Positions 1 to 8,329 of a stretch of 64,000 nucleotides of DNA are shown one piece after another (the stretch's first letter is position 1; every line of letters starts with the position of its first letter). Under the pieces are notes generated by a model that was not told the DNA's origin, made no database searches, and saw nothing but the letters and a program-made list of their open reading frames with translations. Source of the stretch: Vitreoscilla massiliensis (GTDB lineage: Bacteria > Pseudomonadota > Gammaproteobacteria > Burkholderiales > Neisseriaceae). The position numbers and the translations under genes were made by a program. The stretch covers positions 186,001-250,000 of the forward strand of contig NZ_LN898221.1 in assembly GCF_001457815.1 (NCBI RefSeq). Direction: 5' to 3'.

Positions 1-117
1 GCGAGCAATAATCAAGGCGATGTGTTAACCCGTTCGATAGCGATGTTTTTATTGGGTTTGGGCGGCGTTTTGACCGTGGTCGGGGGCTTAAAACTGTTAA
101 CGGGTAAGTCTGCTTAA
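1..117 (+). CDS. C-terminal end of a membrane protein (partial)
   Basis: The window opens inside a reading frame that runs 38 codons to a TAA. The last part is strongly hydrophobic (AMFLLGLGGVLTVVGGLKLL) and ends in a short polar tail (TGKSA), as in the last transmembrane helix of an integral membrane protein. A repeat-pair hairpin 40 bases downstream is a plausible terminator. The family cannot be recognised from this fragment. Confidence 0.5.
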   Translation, partial: ASNNQGDVLTRSIAMFLLGLGGVLTVVGGLKLLTGKSA

Positions 118-157
118 GTGCTTAACCACTACACTGTTTTAGAGGCCTCATCCATAC

Positions 158-192
158 AAAAGCGGCCTGTAAATCGTTTACAGGCCGCTTTT
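158..192. terminator. DUS-like inverted pair, bidirectional terminator
   Basis: Two copies of the GCGGCCTGTAA word face each other, flanked by an A run on the left and a T run on the right. It lies between two convergent genes, so it can terminate both. Confidence 0.75.
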
Positions 193-217
193 CATGCTTA
201 TTTAGCTTGTACAAGCA

Positions 218-1465
218 TTATTTCTCAAAACGGTTGGCCGCGAACGGTTGTGGATTCACATAGGTTGCGTGGCCTAACATCATTTGTGACAACAGTTTGC
301 CAGTGGCAGGGCCTAAGGTAAAGCCTTGGTGGGCATGGCCGAAGGCAAACCACAAATTGCTGTGTTTGTGCGCAGGGCCGATGACCGGTTTCATGTCGGG
401 CATGCAAGGGCGATGGCCTATCCATGCTTTGTCTTCGACTGCTGTGGTCAAAGGCAGGTATTCACGTGCTTTTTTCTCCACATCGTCCAATTGGCGCTCA
501 TCAGCTGGCGCATTTTGGAAGGTGAATTCCGCACCGGTGGTGATGCGGATGCCGGCCGCTTTCGGGCCGATAACATAGCCGCAATCATAATCGAGCACGC
601 TGTGGTTCAATACCTTGCCGTCGGCAATGTGGTAATGCTTGTGGTAGCCGCGCATCGGGAACAATGGGTAATCGTAGCCCAAGCCTTTTAACACATCGGC
701 AGACCAAGGGCCGGTGGCCACCACCAAGTGTTTGGCGCTCAAACGGCCTTGGTCGGTATTCACCTGCCATTCGCCATTTTCTTGTTGCATATTGTACATT
801 TGGCATTGTTTGAACTCGCCGCCTGCAGCAACAAAGTTTTCCGCATAGGCTTTGACCAAAGCGCCAGGATTGGTGACTTTCCAAGTGTTTTGCCAATGGA
901 TACCACCGACGAACAACGACGTGTTCAAATCCGGTTCCATTTCACGCACTTCATCCATATTGACCAAACGCGATTGCACGCCATAAGAGCGCGCCAATTC
1001 CGCTTCGGCAATGGCTTTGGCATAGGTTTCGGTGGTGCGGTGCAATTGCAGCCAGCCGGTTTTGCGCACCAAATGCTCGGCATGCGCCGCTTGCATCATT
1101 TCATCGTGGGTTTCGGTGCAATGTGCTATCAGTGTCGACCACTCATCCACCACGGTTTTGAAGCGTTTTGGATCTGAGTAATACCAGTATTGCATCAACG
1201 GATGTTTAAAATGCCACAAAGCAGCAGGACGGTAGCGGATGTCCAAATTGTGATTGGGTATGACTTTGAAGATGTCTTTCACATCGCGTGGAAACGCATG
1301 TGGAAACACCGCTTCACGCTGGATTAAACCGGCATTGCCGTAAGAGGTTTCCTCGCCCGGCTGTTTGCGGTCGATCAAAGTCACTTGCATGCCCTGCTGT
1401 TGCAAATGCCAGGCCACAGACACACCCACCATCCCTGCGCCAATGACGATTGCTTGTTCGCTCAT
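218..1465 (-). CDS. dadA: D-amino-acid dehydrogenase (FAD-dependent, DadA family)
   Basis: A 415-residue DAO-superfamily flavoprotein. The N-terminus has the Rossmann FAD motif (VIGAGMVGVSVAW, residues 7-19) followed by an acidic/basic strand end (LIDRK). The middle and C-terminus carry the family's substrate domain and second FAD-contacting segment (WIGHRPCMPDMKPVIG and FGHAHQGFTLGPATG). DadA enzymes oxidatively deaminate D-amino acids, mainly D-alanine, to keto acids and pass electrons to the respiratory chain from the inner membrane's inner face. The ATG is preceded by an AAGGG ribosome site. The gene stands alone. Two periplasmic racemases lie about 14 kb away, so D-amino acids made there could be catabolised here (inference). 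Substrate range cannot be read from sequence; a related D-amino-acid or glycine oxidase is the alternative. Confidence 0.85.
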   Translation of the reverse strand: MSEQAIVIGAGMVGVSVAWHLQQQGMQVTLIDRKQPGEETSYGNAGLIQREAVFPHAFPRDVKDIFKVIPNHNLDIRYRPAALWHFKHPLMQYWYYSDPKRFKTVVDEWSTLIAHCTETHDEMMQAAHAEHLVRKTGWLQLHRTTETYAKAIAEAELARSYGVQSRLVNMDEVREMEPDLNTSLFVGGIHWQNTWKVTNPGALVKAYAENFVAAGGEFKQCQMYNMQQENGEWQVNTDQGRLSAKHLVVATGPWSADVLKGLGYDYPLFPMRGYHKHYHIADGKVLNHSVLDYDCGYVIGPKAAGIRITTGAEFTFQNAPADERQLDDVEKKAREYLPLTTAVEDKAWIGHRPCMPDMKPVIGPAHKHSNLWFAFGHAHQGFTLGPATGKLLSQMMLGHATYVNPQPFAANRFEK

Positions 1466-1502
1466 TTTAATACCCTTGCTACATGTTTCTCTTGTTGATG
1501 AA

Positions 1503-1550
1503 GTGACGTCACACTGATGATGACTGTCGGTGCGCTATTATAGCGCCGAC
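1503..1550. promoter_or_regulatory. Palindromes in the dadA promoter region
   Basis: On the minus strand a TATAAT (1542-1537) lies inside the near-perfect palindrome GCGCTATTATAGCGC, which is extended by GTCGG/CGAC arms (1526-1550). A second perfect palindrome, GTGACGTCAC, lies at 1503-1512. Their position ahead of dadA suggests a -10 box with overlapping operator sites. No good -35 is visible. Confidence 0.4.
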
Positions 1551-1834
1551 TGCCGCTCAAATAGTGAATTTATGCAGTAAATTTTAAAATAATTTAGATA
1601 ATACAATGCAAAAATGAAGATTAAAAGATGATTTAACCATACATTCACATATTTACAGCCGATTCTGAAATATTTTTATGCTTGTTTAAGCTGCCAGTTC
1701 GCCAGTTCTCGTAAGATGTCAACAGCGGTGTTTTGGGATATGGAAAGTGTAGCACTACATTGTGGTGGCTAATGGAGTAACAGTTTGTTGTTATCAAAAT
1801 GGTTTCATTGTTTGAAATGCAAATCAGCATACAT
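1551..1834. other. AT-rich non-coding stretch
   Basis: The gap between dadA and the next gene (1466-1872) holds the dadA promoter palindromes and a repeat-pair hairpin. Between them is AT-rich sequence with no supported gene. A 61-codon minus-strand frame (1645-1830) shows no family resemblance and no ribosome site. Confidence 0.5.
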
Positions 1835-1863
1835 AAGCGGCCTGTAACATTTACAGGCCGCTT
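1835..1863. terminator. DUS-like inverted pair
   Basis: Facing copies of the repeat with a 3-base loop (CAT), ten bases from the end of the minus-strand lipoprotein gene. It is a likely terminator for that gene. Confidence 0.7.
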
Positions 1864-1872
1864 TTCATCATT

Positions 1873-2720
1873 TTAAGTGCTGGATTTGTTTGCTTGGTGC
1901 TTATCCAAATAAAACTTCATGCCTTGGCTTTTTAAATTGAATTTGGCGATACCGCTGTTATTCGTGCCCACCCAAATATGTTCCTCGTCCAAAACGGCAA
2001 TCGAATTCGGTTCCATGCGGTTGTAGAAAAAGTAAAAATAGCGCTGTCCTACGCCGTCTTTTACCACATACAAGCTGTTGTTGCAGATGATGTACCACGC
2101 TCCTTGATAAGACACCACGTCCACTGGGGCGCTGTCTTTGATGTGCAATACTTCTTGATAATCATATCCTTGCTCGGTGCTGGTTAATTCAAACAAACCA
2201 CCTTCGTAGCCATCCAAGTGCATGCTTGCTTCTAAGAAATACAGTTTGCCATCGAGAGTCAAATCTTTTTGAAATTGCCATATTGCGCTTCTTTGATTTT
2301 TAAAGGTGGATTTGAGGAACCATTTGCTTGGAAATACAATTGTGCGCCCCATTCACCCCGATTGTTAAAAATCAACTGACCATTGGCGACTGGATAAGAT
2401 TGAGGCTGCGTGTTTCCCACACTGATGTACAAACGCCCCGCTTGATTTTCTACCCGATAAGGGGTGCGAAACTTGCTCAATGCGATGGCAGACAATCGCC
2501 ATTGCTGCACTTCGGCACTGTTTTGCATGCTACTGGGTATCGGCGGTAATGGATAATGTTCAAATGAGTAGGTGATTTGCGCTTGAGCAGTTTGCCCGCT
2601 AGCCATAGGGTTCTCAACAGCATGGGTTTGAACAAGGTTTAAACGCTCAGGGACTACCGCACAAGCCGCTGTATTTAATATTATCACAATGCCGACTATG
2701 CCTATAAACCCTGTGTGCAT
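1873..2720 (-). pseudogene. Lipoprotein gene of unknown function, frameshifted
   Basis: Two overlapping minus-strand frames read as one broken gene. The first (2720 to 2259) starts with a lipoprotein signal peptide (hydrophobic stretch ending NTAAC, a lipobox) and stops shortly after the residues AQYGNFKK. The second (ending 1873) carries on naturally with DLTLDGKLYFLEA. The switch point is a run of five A on the coding strand (2266-2270). Restoring one base would give one secreted lipoprotein of about 280 residues with no family I recognise. The C-terminal half (IAVLDEEHIWVGTNNSGIAKFN) has the flavour of a beta-propeller blade. It may be a true pseudogene, a phase-variable gene or a homopolymer sequencing error. 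Confidence 0.65.
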
Positions 2721-2788
2721 GTGCTTATGCCCTTATGTAACAAAGGCTTCAGCATAGCAACAATGCCCAATGAATACAAACCCATAAC

Positions 2789-2822
2789 AAAGCGGCCTGT
2801 AAACTGTTACAGGCCGCTTTTT
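2789..2822. terminator. DUS-like inverted pair after argH
   Basis: Facing repeat copies with A and T runs at the outer ends, placed 26 bases beyond the argH stop codon on the minus strand. Confidence 0.75.
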
Positions 2823-2847
2823 AATCACTGAGATTGCTTACAAAACC

Positions 2848-4227
2848 TTAAGCAATCACCTCACGCCAACGGGCGATTTGGGTGCGCACTTGTACCGGTG
2901 CGGTGCCGCCGATGTGGTTACGGGCGTTCAACGCACCTTCTGGGGTCAGGTGTTCAAACACGTCTTCGGCAATCAAGTCGCTGAATTGAGCCAAATCGGC
3001 AAACGCCAATTCGCTCAAGTCCACGCCTTTGTCGTCGGCAAAGCGCACGGCGCGGGCCACCACTTCGTGGCTGTCGCGGAAAGGCATGCCTTTTTTGACC
3101 AAATAGTCGGCCAAGTCGGTCGCCATCGCAAAGCCTTGCATCACGGCAGCGCGCATATTGTCGGCTTTGACGGTCACGCCGCGCATCATGTCGGCGTAAA
3201 TGCGCAAGGTGTCGACCAAAGTATCTACGGTGTCAAACAACGGCTCTTTGTCTTCTTGGTTGTCTTTGTTGTAAGCCAAAGGTTGTGATTTCATCAACAC
3301 AATCATGCCCATCAAATGGCCGACCACACGGCCGGTTTTGCCGCGCACGAGTTCTGGTACGTCGGGGTTTTTCTTTTGCGGCATGATGGAAGAACCGGTG
3401 CAGAAGCGGTCGGCGATGTCGATAAAGCCCACGCGTGGGCTCATCCACAAAATCAATTCTTCCGACAAACGCGACAAATGCACCATCACCAAGCTGGCGG
3501 CGGCGGTAAACTCAATCGCAAAATCGCGGTCAGACACGGCGTCCAATGAGTTTTGGCAAATTTGTTCAAAGCCCAACAATTCGGCGGTAATGCTGCGGTC
3601 GATGGGGTAAGTGGTGCCGGCCAAAGCCGCTGCGCCCAAAGGCATGCGGTTCACACGCTTGCGGCAATCGACCATGCGTTCAAAGTCGCGACCCAACATT
3701 TCCACATAAGCAAGCATGTGGTGGCCAAAGCTTACTGGTTGCGCCACTTGCAAATGGGTGAAACCTGGCATTACCACATCGACGTTTTGTTCGGCCAAAT
3801 CCAATAAAGACGCTTGTAAGGCCTTAATCAAGTCTTGAATGATGGTGATTTCATCGCGCAACCACAAACGGATGTCGGTCGCCACTTGGTCGTTGCGCGA
3901 ACGACCGGTGTGCAAGCGCTTGCCCGCATCGCCGATTTTATCGGTCAAGCGACGCTCGATGTTCATGTGCACGTCTTCCAAATCCAACGACCATTCGATG
4001 TTGCCAGATTTGATATCCTCAATGATTTCGGCCATGCCTTGTTGGATGGCTGCCAAATCTTGCTCAGACAGCACGCCCACACGTTTGAGCATTTCGGCAT
4101 GCGCCAATGAGCCGTCGATGTCCCATTTGGCCAAGCGTTTGTCAAAATCAATCGAACCGGTGTATTTTTTCACCAACTCTGATACGGGTTCATTGAAACG
4201 ACCTGACCAAGTTTTGTTATCATGCAT
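2848..4227 (-). CDS. argH: Argininosuccinate lyase
   Basis: A 459-residue member of the fumarase/aspartase superfamily that cleaves argininosuccinate to arginine and fumarate, the last step of arginine synthesis, in the cytoplasm as a tetramer. The family signature GSSIMPQKKNPD, which holds the mobile catalytic-serine loop, is intact, as are the N-terminal TWSGRF and HTGRSRNDQVATD segments. The length is normal. The ATG follows a CAGGAT ribosome site. It is transcribed divergently from a sensor kinase gene 30 bases away, the same gene pair seen in Pseudomonas (argH next to fimS/algZ). Confidence 0.97.
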   Translation of the reverse strand: MHDNKTWSGRFNEPVSELVKKYTGSIDFDKRLAKWDIDGSLAHAEMLKRVGVLSEQDLAAIQQGMAEIIEDIKSGNIEWSLDLEDVHMNIERRLTDKIGDAGKRLHTGRSRNDQVATDIRLWLRDEITIIQDLIKALQASLLDLAEQNVDVVMPGFTHLQVAQPVSFGHHMLAYVEMLGRDFERMVDCRKRVNRMPLGAAALAGTTYPIDRSITAELLGFEQICQNSLDAVSDRDFAIEFTAAASLVMVHLSRLSEELILWMSPRVGFIDIADRFCTGSSIMPQKKNPDVPELVRGKTGRVVGHLMGMIVLMKSQPLAYNKDNQEDKEPLFDTVDTLVDTLRIYADMMRGVTVKADNMRAAVMQGFAMATDLADYLVKKGMPFRDSHEVVARAVRFADDKGVDLSELAFADLAQFSDLIAEDVFEHLTPEGALNARNHIGGTAPVQVRTQIARWREVIA

Positions 4228-4257
4228 GCTGTTTATCCTGCGAAAGTTTAGCTAAAA

Positions 4258-5259
4258 ATGGCCATTATACGCCAACCTATGACCCTATTTGCAGTGCCTG
4301 ACTTCAGAAATTTGAGTCTTATTTTGCGTGTGTTTGTTTCGGTGTCGATTTTGCTGCTGCTTTTGCCGCTGCTCAGTGCCGATAACCAGCAAGATTATTA
4401 CACGCAAGCGGTGACTTTGGCGGCGTGGGTAGCGCCCTTCGTCATCATCACTTTGACGGTGTTGCTCTTGTGCATGCGGTTTGTGCTCAACCATGCTTAT
4501 GATACGGTCATGGCTTGGGCCATCACCATGGCGTCTTATCTGTTTTGCGCCATCTTGTTTCAGTTTCCAAGCGAGGCGTGGTTTGCCGACATGATTTTGA
4601 TTTCGGTATATGTATGGGGCTTTATGCATTACCACGCCATTTTGCAACGCGCCTTGTCCCCTGCTTTAAGCGAGGCCAAGTTGGCCGCCTTGACCGCGCG
4701 CATCCGCCCGCATTTCTTGTTCAACAGCTTGAACGCCGCCATTGCCTTGGTGCGCTCGCGCCCAGCCGAAGCGGAAATGGTGTTGGAAAACTTGGCCGAT
4801 TTGTTTCGAGCGCAATTAAAAGACGGCAATCAAGCCAGCACTTTGGGGCGCGAAATCGAGTTGGCACAAGGCTATTTGGCCATCGAAACCATACGCATGG
4901 GCCATCAGCGTTTGCAGTCTATGTGGTATGTCGATGCGCCTGAGCAAGCGGAAGTGCCACATTTATTGTTGCAGCCTTTATTGGAAAACGCGGTATACCA
5001 TGGCATAGAACCATCACACCGCCCCGGTGAAATCAGCATCAGCATCATCAAGCGCCAAGACTGGATTTACATCCGCATCGACAACCCCTTGCCAGAAGAA
5101 AGCAACAAAACCAAGAAACGCCAAGGCAACCAAATGGCACTGGCCAACCTGTCCGACCGCCTCACCTTGATGTACGACGCCGATGCCACCGTGCGCAGCA
5201 GCAAACAAGGCGACATCTTTCGCGTCGACATGCGTTTGCCGTATCGCAAGGCGGTGTGA
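4258..5259 (+). CDS. AlgZ/LytS-type sensor histidine kinase
   Basis: This 333-residue protein has four predicted membrane segments (about 18-40, 51-77, 84-103, 108-128). A His_kinase domain follows, with the phosphoacceptor in RIRPHFLFNSLN (His152). The end is a HATPase domain (LLLQPLLENAVYHGIEP, the N-box). This layout is that of AlgZ/FimS and LytS kinases, which phosphorylate LytTR-type regulators. The neighbour argH matches the Pseudomonas fimS locus, but no algR-like regulator follows; the next gene is a cytochrome. Two possible ATG starts (4258, 4279) both lack a clear ribosome site. The partner regulator must lie elsewhere or be lost. Confidence 0.85.
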   Translation: MAIIRQPMTLFAVPDFRNLSLILRVFVSVSILLLLLPLLSADNQQDYYTQAVTLAAWVAPFVIITLTVLLLCMRFVLNHAYDTVMAWAITMASYLFCAILFQFPSEAWFADMILISVYVWGFMHYHAILQRALSPALSEAKLAALTARIRPHFLFNSLNAAIALVRSRPAEAEMVLENLADLFRAQLKDGNQASTLGREIELAQGYLAIETIRMGHQRLQSMWYVDAPEQAEVPHLLLQPLLENAVYHGIEPSHRPGEISISIIKRQDWIYIRIDNPLPEESNKTKKRQGNQMALANLSDRLTLMYDADATVRSSKQGDIFRVDMRLPYRKAV

Positions 5260-5381
5260 GGGTTGTTGCAATGGTTTTAAATGAGCCAGTTACTGCAACA
5301 CAGCGAATACATTGGGCTTGCACTTGAACGTCTGCTTGAACAAGTCAGCCACTGTGTATAAACACTGTATATAAATATGTA

Positions 5382-5414
5382 AAAGCGGCCTGTAACAAAT
5401 TTACAGGCCGCTTT
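5382..5414. terminator. DUS-like inverted pair between convergent genes
   Basis: Facing repeats with A/T flanks lie between the convergent kinase and cytochrome genes, so this could serve as a bidirectional terminator. Confidence 0.75.
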
Positions 5415-5444
5415 AATTCCATTCTTTGAGCTATTTTGAGGTCT

Positions 5445-5969
5445 TTATTTCACCTTCTTACGCCCCGTAAACATCGCCCCGACCAAATCCGATTTGGTGA
5501 TGATGCTCATCACAATCACCGCCAACACATGCAAGGCCACCAAGATTTGTAACACAGTCACCAAGGTTTCATGCACGTTTTCTGGCCAGTCTTCCATGTA
5601 ATACGGCGAGTCTATGGTTTGCGCCCAACCGCTGAAGCCCAAGCCCAAAATCACCGCGATTAAGGCAAAAATCATCAGCGCGCCCAAGGCATTGTGTCCC
5701 AAATAGTCTTCTTTTTCGCGTTTTACCAAGGCACACAAATGCGCTTTGATTCGCTTCGGAGTGGGGAAAAAGTCGCTGAAGCGCGCGTATTTGCTGCCAA
5801 CAAAGCCCCAAACAATGCGCAAAACCACCAAAGCCACGGCGCTGTAGCCGACATACTCGTGCACGGTTTCACCCTTGGCGGTAAAAAACAAATTGGCGGC
5901 AATCAGGCCGACCAAAGCCCAATGAAACACGCGTACGAACACGTCCCACACCATTACTTTTTGCGTCAT
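5445..5969 (-). CDS. Cytochrome b561-family membrane protein
   Basis: About 174 residues from the ATG at 5969, chosen because GGGAGTGGAG precedes it; an upstream in-frame ATG at 6029 has no such site. Four transmembrane helices carry the histidines expected for two b-type hemes (VFHW near the start, VHEYVGY, GHNALG, ALHVLAV near the end). Family members pass electrons in the inner membrane, often to a periplasmic or quinone partner. The gene is alone, so its electron partner is unknown. Confidence 0.85.
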   Translation of the reverse strand: MTQKVMVWDVFVRVFHWALVGLIAANLFFTAKGETVHEYVGYSAVALVVLRIVWGFVGSKYARFSDFFPTPKRIKAHLCALVKREKEDYLGHNALGALMIFALIAVILGLGFSGWAQTIDSPYYMEDWPENVHETLVTVLQILVALHVLAVIVMSIITKSDLVGAMFTGRKKVK

Positions 5970-6090
5970 CTCCACTCCCTTGGCTGCAATTTCATCATCA
6001 TTAAGCCATGATAACACAGGCGTGCACACACACTATTGCGCCAAATGAACAGACAAACTGGCTGCGACCTGCCGCGCCGTCTGTGCTAAC

Positions 6091-6103
6091 ATGCGGCCTG
6101 TAA
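6091..6103 (+). repeat. Single DUS-like repeat in the rlmB leader
   Basis: One forward copy of ATGCGGCCTGTAA, ending about 20 bases before the rlmB start codon, just ahead of its AAAGGAAA ribosome site. Confidence 0.7.
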
Positions 6104-6121
6104 CGATAAAAGGAAACACCC

Positions 6122-6880
6122 ATGGCCAATACGCGCCTGATTTTTGGCTTTCACGCCGTCAATGCCCGCTTGTGGCAAAACCCCAAATCCATCACCGAAT
6201 TGTATGTCTTAGATGGCAAACAAGATGCGCGCATGCGCGATGTGCTCGACAAAGCTGGCGCGGAAAACGTGCGTGTGATTTTGGCCGACATGGACAGACT
6301 CAATACCTTGAGCAAACACGCGCGCCACCAAGGCGTGGTCGGCTTTATCGACGCATCGAAAAACCATGTCGATTTGGACGATGTGTTGGAAAATCTGAAT
6401 GAGCCGCCGTTCTTGTTGATTTTGGACGGCATTACCGACCCGCACAATTTGGGTGCGTGTTTGCGTGTGGCCGATGCCATGGGCGTGCATGCGGTGATTG
6501 CACCGAAAGACAAATCGGCAGGTCTCAATGCCACCGTCAGCAAAGTCGCTTGTGGCGCCGCCGAAGTCGTGCCTTACATCACCGTCACCAATTTGGCCCG
6601 CACCATGCGCCAATTGAAAGACGAGAATATTTGGATTGTCGGCACTGCCATGGATGGCGACGCCGATTTGTACCATTACGATGTGCCGCAAGCGGTGGCG
6701 TGGGTGATGGGCAACGAAGGCGACGGCATGCGCCGCTTAACGCGCGAACATTGCGATGCACTGGTGTCGATTCCCATGTTCGGCACAGTCGAAAGCCTAA
6801 ACGTATCGGTCAGCTCTGGCATGGTCTTAAGCGAAACCCGCCGCCAACGCGTGTTACAGCAAGAGCGCAGCAAAGCATAG
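6122..6880 (+). CDS. rlmB: 23S rRNA (guanosine-2'-O-)-methyltransferase RlmB
   Basis: A SpoU-class (TrmH) methyltransferase of 252 residues that methylates the ribose of G2251 in 23S rRNA, using S-adenosylmethionine. The N-terminal RNA-binding substrate domain (residues 1-75) leads into the knotted SPOUT domain with its three motifs: ILDGITDPHNLGACLR (motif 1), VMGNEGDGMRR (motif 2) and SIPMFGTVESLNVSVSSG (motif 3). Length is normal. An AAAGGAAA ribosome site sits before the ATG. It is a single gene ending at an inverted repeat pair. Confidence 0.95.
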   Translation: MANTRLIFGFHAVNARLWQNPKSITELYVLDGKQDARMRDVLDKAGAENVRVILADMDRLNTLSKHARHQGVVGFIDASKNHVDLDDVLENLNEPPFLLILDGITDPHNLGACLRVADAMGVHAVIAPKDKSAGLNATVSKVACGAAEVVPYITVTNLARTMRQLKDENIWIVGTAMDGDADLYHYDVPQAVAWVMGNEGDGMRRLTREHCDALVSIPMFGTVESLNVSVSSGMVLSETRRQRVLQQERSKA

Positions 6881-6923
6881 CCTCTGTTTTACGCATGGAT
6901 GACATGCAATTCATACAGTTGCA

Positions 6924-6960
6924 AACACTTACAGGCCGCTGAATGCGGCCTGTAAGTGTT
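6924..6960. terminator. DUS-like inverted pair, outward geometry, 16-bp stem
   Basis: Here the copies point away from each other (TTACAGGCCGC then GCGGCCTGTAA). Flanking bases extend the stem to a perfect 16 bp (AACACTTACAGGCCGC) around a TGAAT loop, so the hairpin exceeds the repeat itself. Confidence 0.7.
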
Positions 6961-7008
6961 TAACTGTTGGTAATTATCAACAATTTGTATCTTACCTCTG
7001 CATTCCAG

Positions 7009-7287
7009 TCAAATATTCTCTCGGGCATAGGATATAAATGTTCCATCTCCTGAGTCTATGTAAATCCTATCGCATTTTGGGCAAGAATATAAATTCGTAC
7101 CGAACTCAATTAATCCCTCATTCAAAAGTTCAACTGATGTTTTATTTGTATTAGGAAATTTTTCATTTTGTTCGATTCCATCCAGAATGGCAGCAATATT
7201 TTTTTCTGAGATTACCACTGATTCAGAATCGCTCCAGAGTTCAGAGAGGTTCATAATATAACCGCAAAGGCATGTAAATTTAGGCAT
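7009..7287 (-). CDS. Small cysteine-rich hypothetical protein
   Basis: 92 residues, no family recognised. Two cysteine pairs, CLCG near the start and CPKC near residue 75, suggest a zinc-ribbon-like metal site. The gene is visibly AT-rich compared with its neighbours and stands alone between a repeat hairpin and the LysR regulator, so it may be a recent acquisition. The AGAGAAAAC stretch ahead of the ATG is a weak ribosome site. That it is a real gene rests on the cysteine pattern and its clean placement. Confidence 0.55.
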   Translation of the reverse strand: MPKFTCLCGYIMNLSELWSDSESVVISEKNIAAILDGIEQNEKFPNTNKTSVELLNEGLIEFGTNLYSCPKCDRIYIDSGDGTFISYARENI

Positions 7288-7328
7288 ATTCTTGTTTTCT
7301 CTTTCTGTAAAGGTTTGACTGCTACTGA

Positions 7329-8234
7329 CTATACTTTACGCACAAGCTTCATTTTAAAAGCATACGTCAGCGTCTCTCCCATCTCCTCCCGCAACCACGC
7401 ACCAAACTCGGCAGTTTTGGTGTGCGTGCTGATGTCGTTGCTGCTGAGCAAGTAATAGCTAGAACCGTCGGCCGTAAAAGGCTGCTCGGCCTGTAAAATA
7501 TGTTGGTCTAGTTCATCGGCCACCATAAAGAGCGATGCCATGGCGGTGCCCATACCGGCGATAGCGGCCTGTATCGCCAGATAAAAATGTTCAAACGTGG
7601 TACTGGGCATCGCGGCATAAGCATCCGCGACTTCGGCATTTTGCTCATGTTGCTGTGCCAACCATGTCTTCCAAGCGCTGGCGCGGCTGTTGCTGTGCAG
7701 GCGCAACGCTTTGTGTTCGCCCGTTCGGCTCACCGGTGCCATGTACTCATCCGCCAATTTGTGTGCCTGCACATGCTTGGGCCAAGCAAAATCGTTGCGC
7801 CGTATCGCCACATCCACATGTTGCCCAGCAAAATCCACCGCCCCACCCGCGGCCAAAATCACCACATTCCACTGTGGATGGCGGCGTTTGAACTCTGGCA
7901 AACGCGGTATCAACCACTTCATCGCCAGCGTTGGCTCACACGACACGCGCAAATCGCTGTCTTGCTGTTTGATGTGCAGCAGCGCTTGTTGCAAGGCGCG
8001 GTATTGCACCTCGCATGCGCCATACAAGTGTTGCCCTGCCACATTCAACACCAAATACCGCCCTTGTTTGACAAACAAAGCCGTGCCCACCGCCGCTTCC
8101 AAGCCTTTGATTTGCTTGCTCACCGCGCCGGCGGTGACATGCAAACACTCGGCGGCGGCGTCCAAACGCCCCAAGCGCGCGACGTGGTAAAAAAATTTCA
8201 GCGCCTGCCACGGCAATTTATCAATACTTTCCAT
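7329..8234 (-). CDS. LysR-family transcriptional regulator (GcvA-like)
   Basis: About 301 residues from the ATG at 8234, where MESIDKLPWQALKFFYHVAR begins as in relatives; an extended start at 8285 is less likely. The winged helix-turn-helix is clear (LDAAAECLHVTAGAVSKQIKGLE), followed by the periplasmic-binding-like effector domain. It resembles GcvA-type regulators, which start with a similar LP..LK.F. It is transcribed away from a LysE-family exporter gene, and LysR regulators often control the divergent neighbour, so amino-acid-responsive control of that exporter is likely (inference). Confidence 0.9.
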   Translation of the reverse strand: MESIDKLPWQALKFFYHVARLGRLDAAAECLHVTAGAVSKQIKGLEAAVGTALFVKQGRYLVLNVAGQHLYGACEVQYRALQQALLHIKQQDSDLRVSCEPTLAMKWLIPRLPEFKRRHPQWNVVILAAGGAVDFAGQHVDVAIRRNDFAWPKHVQAHKLADEYMAPVSRTGEHKALRLHSNSRASAWKTWLAQQHEQNAEVADAYAAMPSTTFEHFYLAIQAAIAGMGTAMASLFMVADELDQHILQAEQPFTADGSSYYLLSSNDISTHTKTAEFGAWLREEMGETLTYAFKMKLVRKV

Positions 8235-8329
8235 ATGCTCAACTTTATGCGACCAATATTCGCTATTCACCCCGAGTATTTTCACACAAAATCGTGTTTA
8301 AGCCTATTTTGATTGAGCATAAGGAAAGT

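Noticed and set aside
1645..1830. A 61-codon minus-strand frame after the dadA promoter
   Set aside because: AT-rich chance frame without ribosome site or recognisable features.
6076..6083. GCCGTCTG, the core of the classic Neisseria DUS, ahead of rlmB
   Set aside because: The next bases are TG, not AA, so the 10-base Neisseria word is not complete. I saw no enrichment of it in the window.
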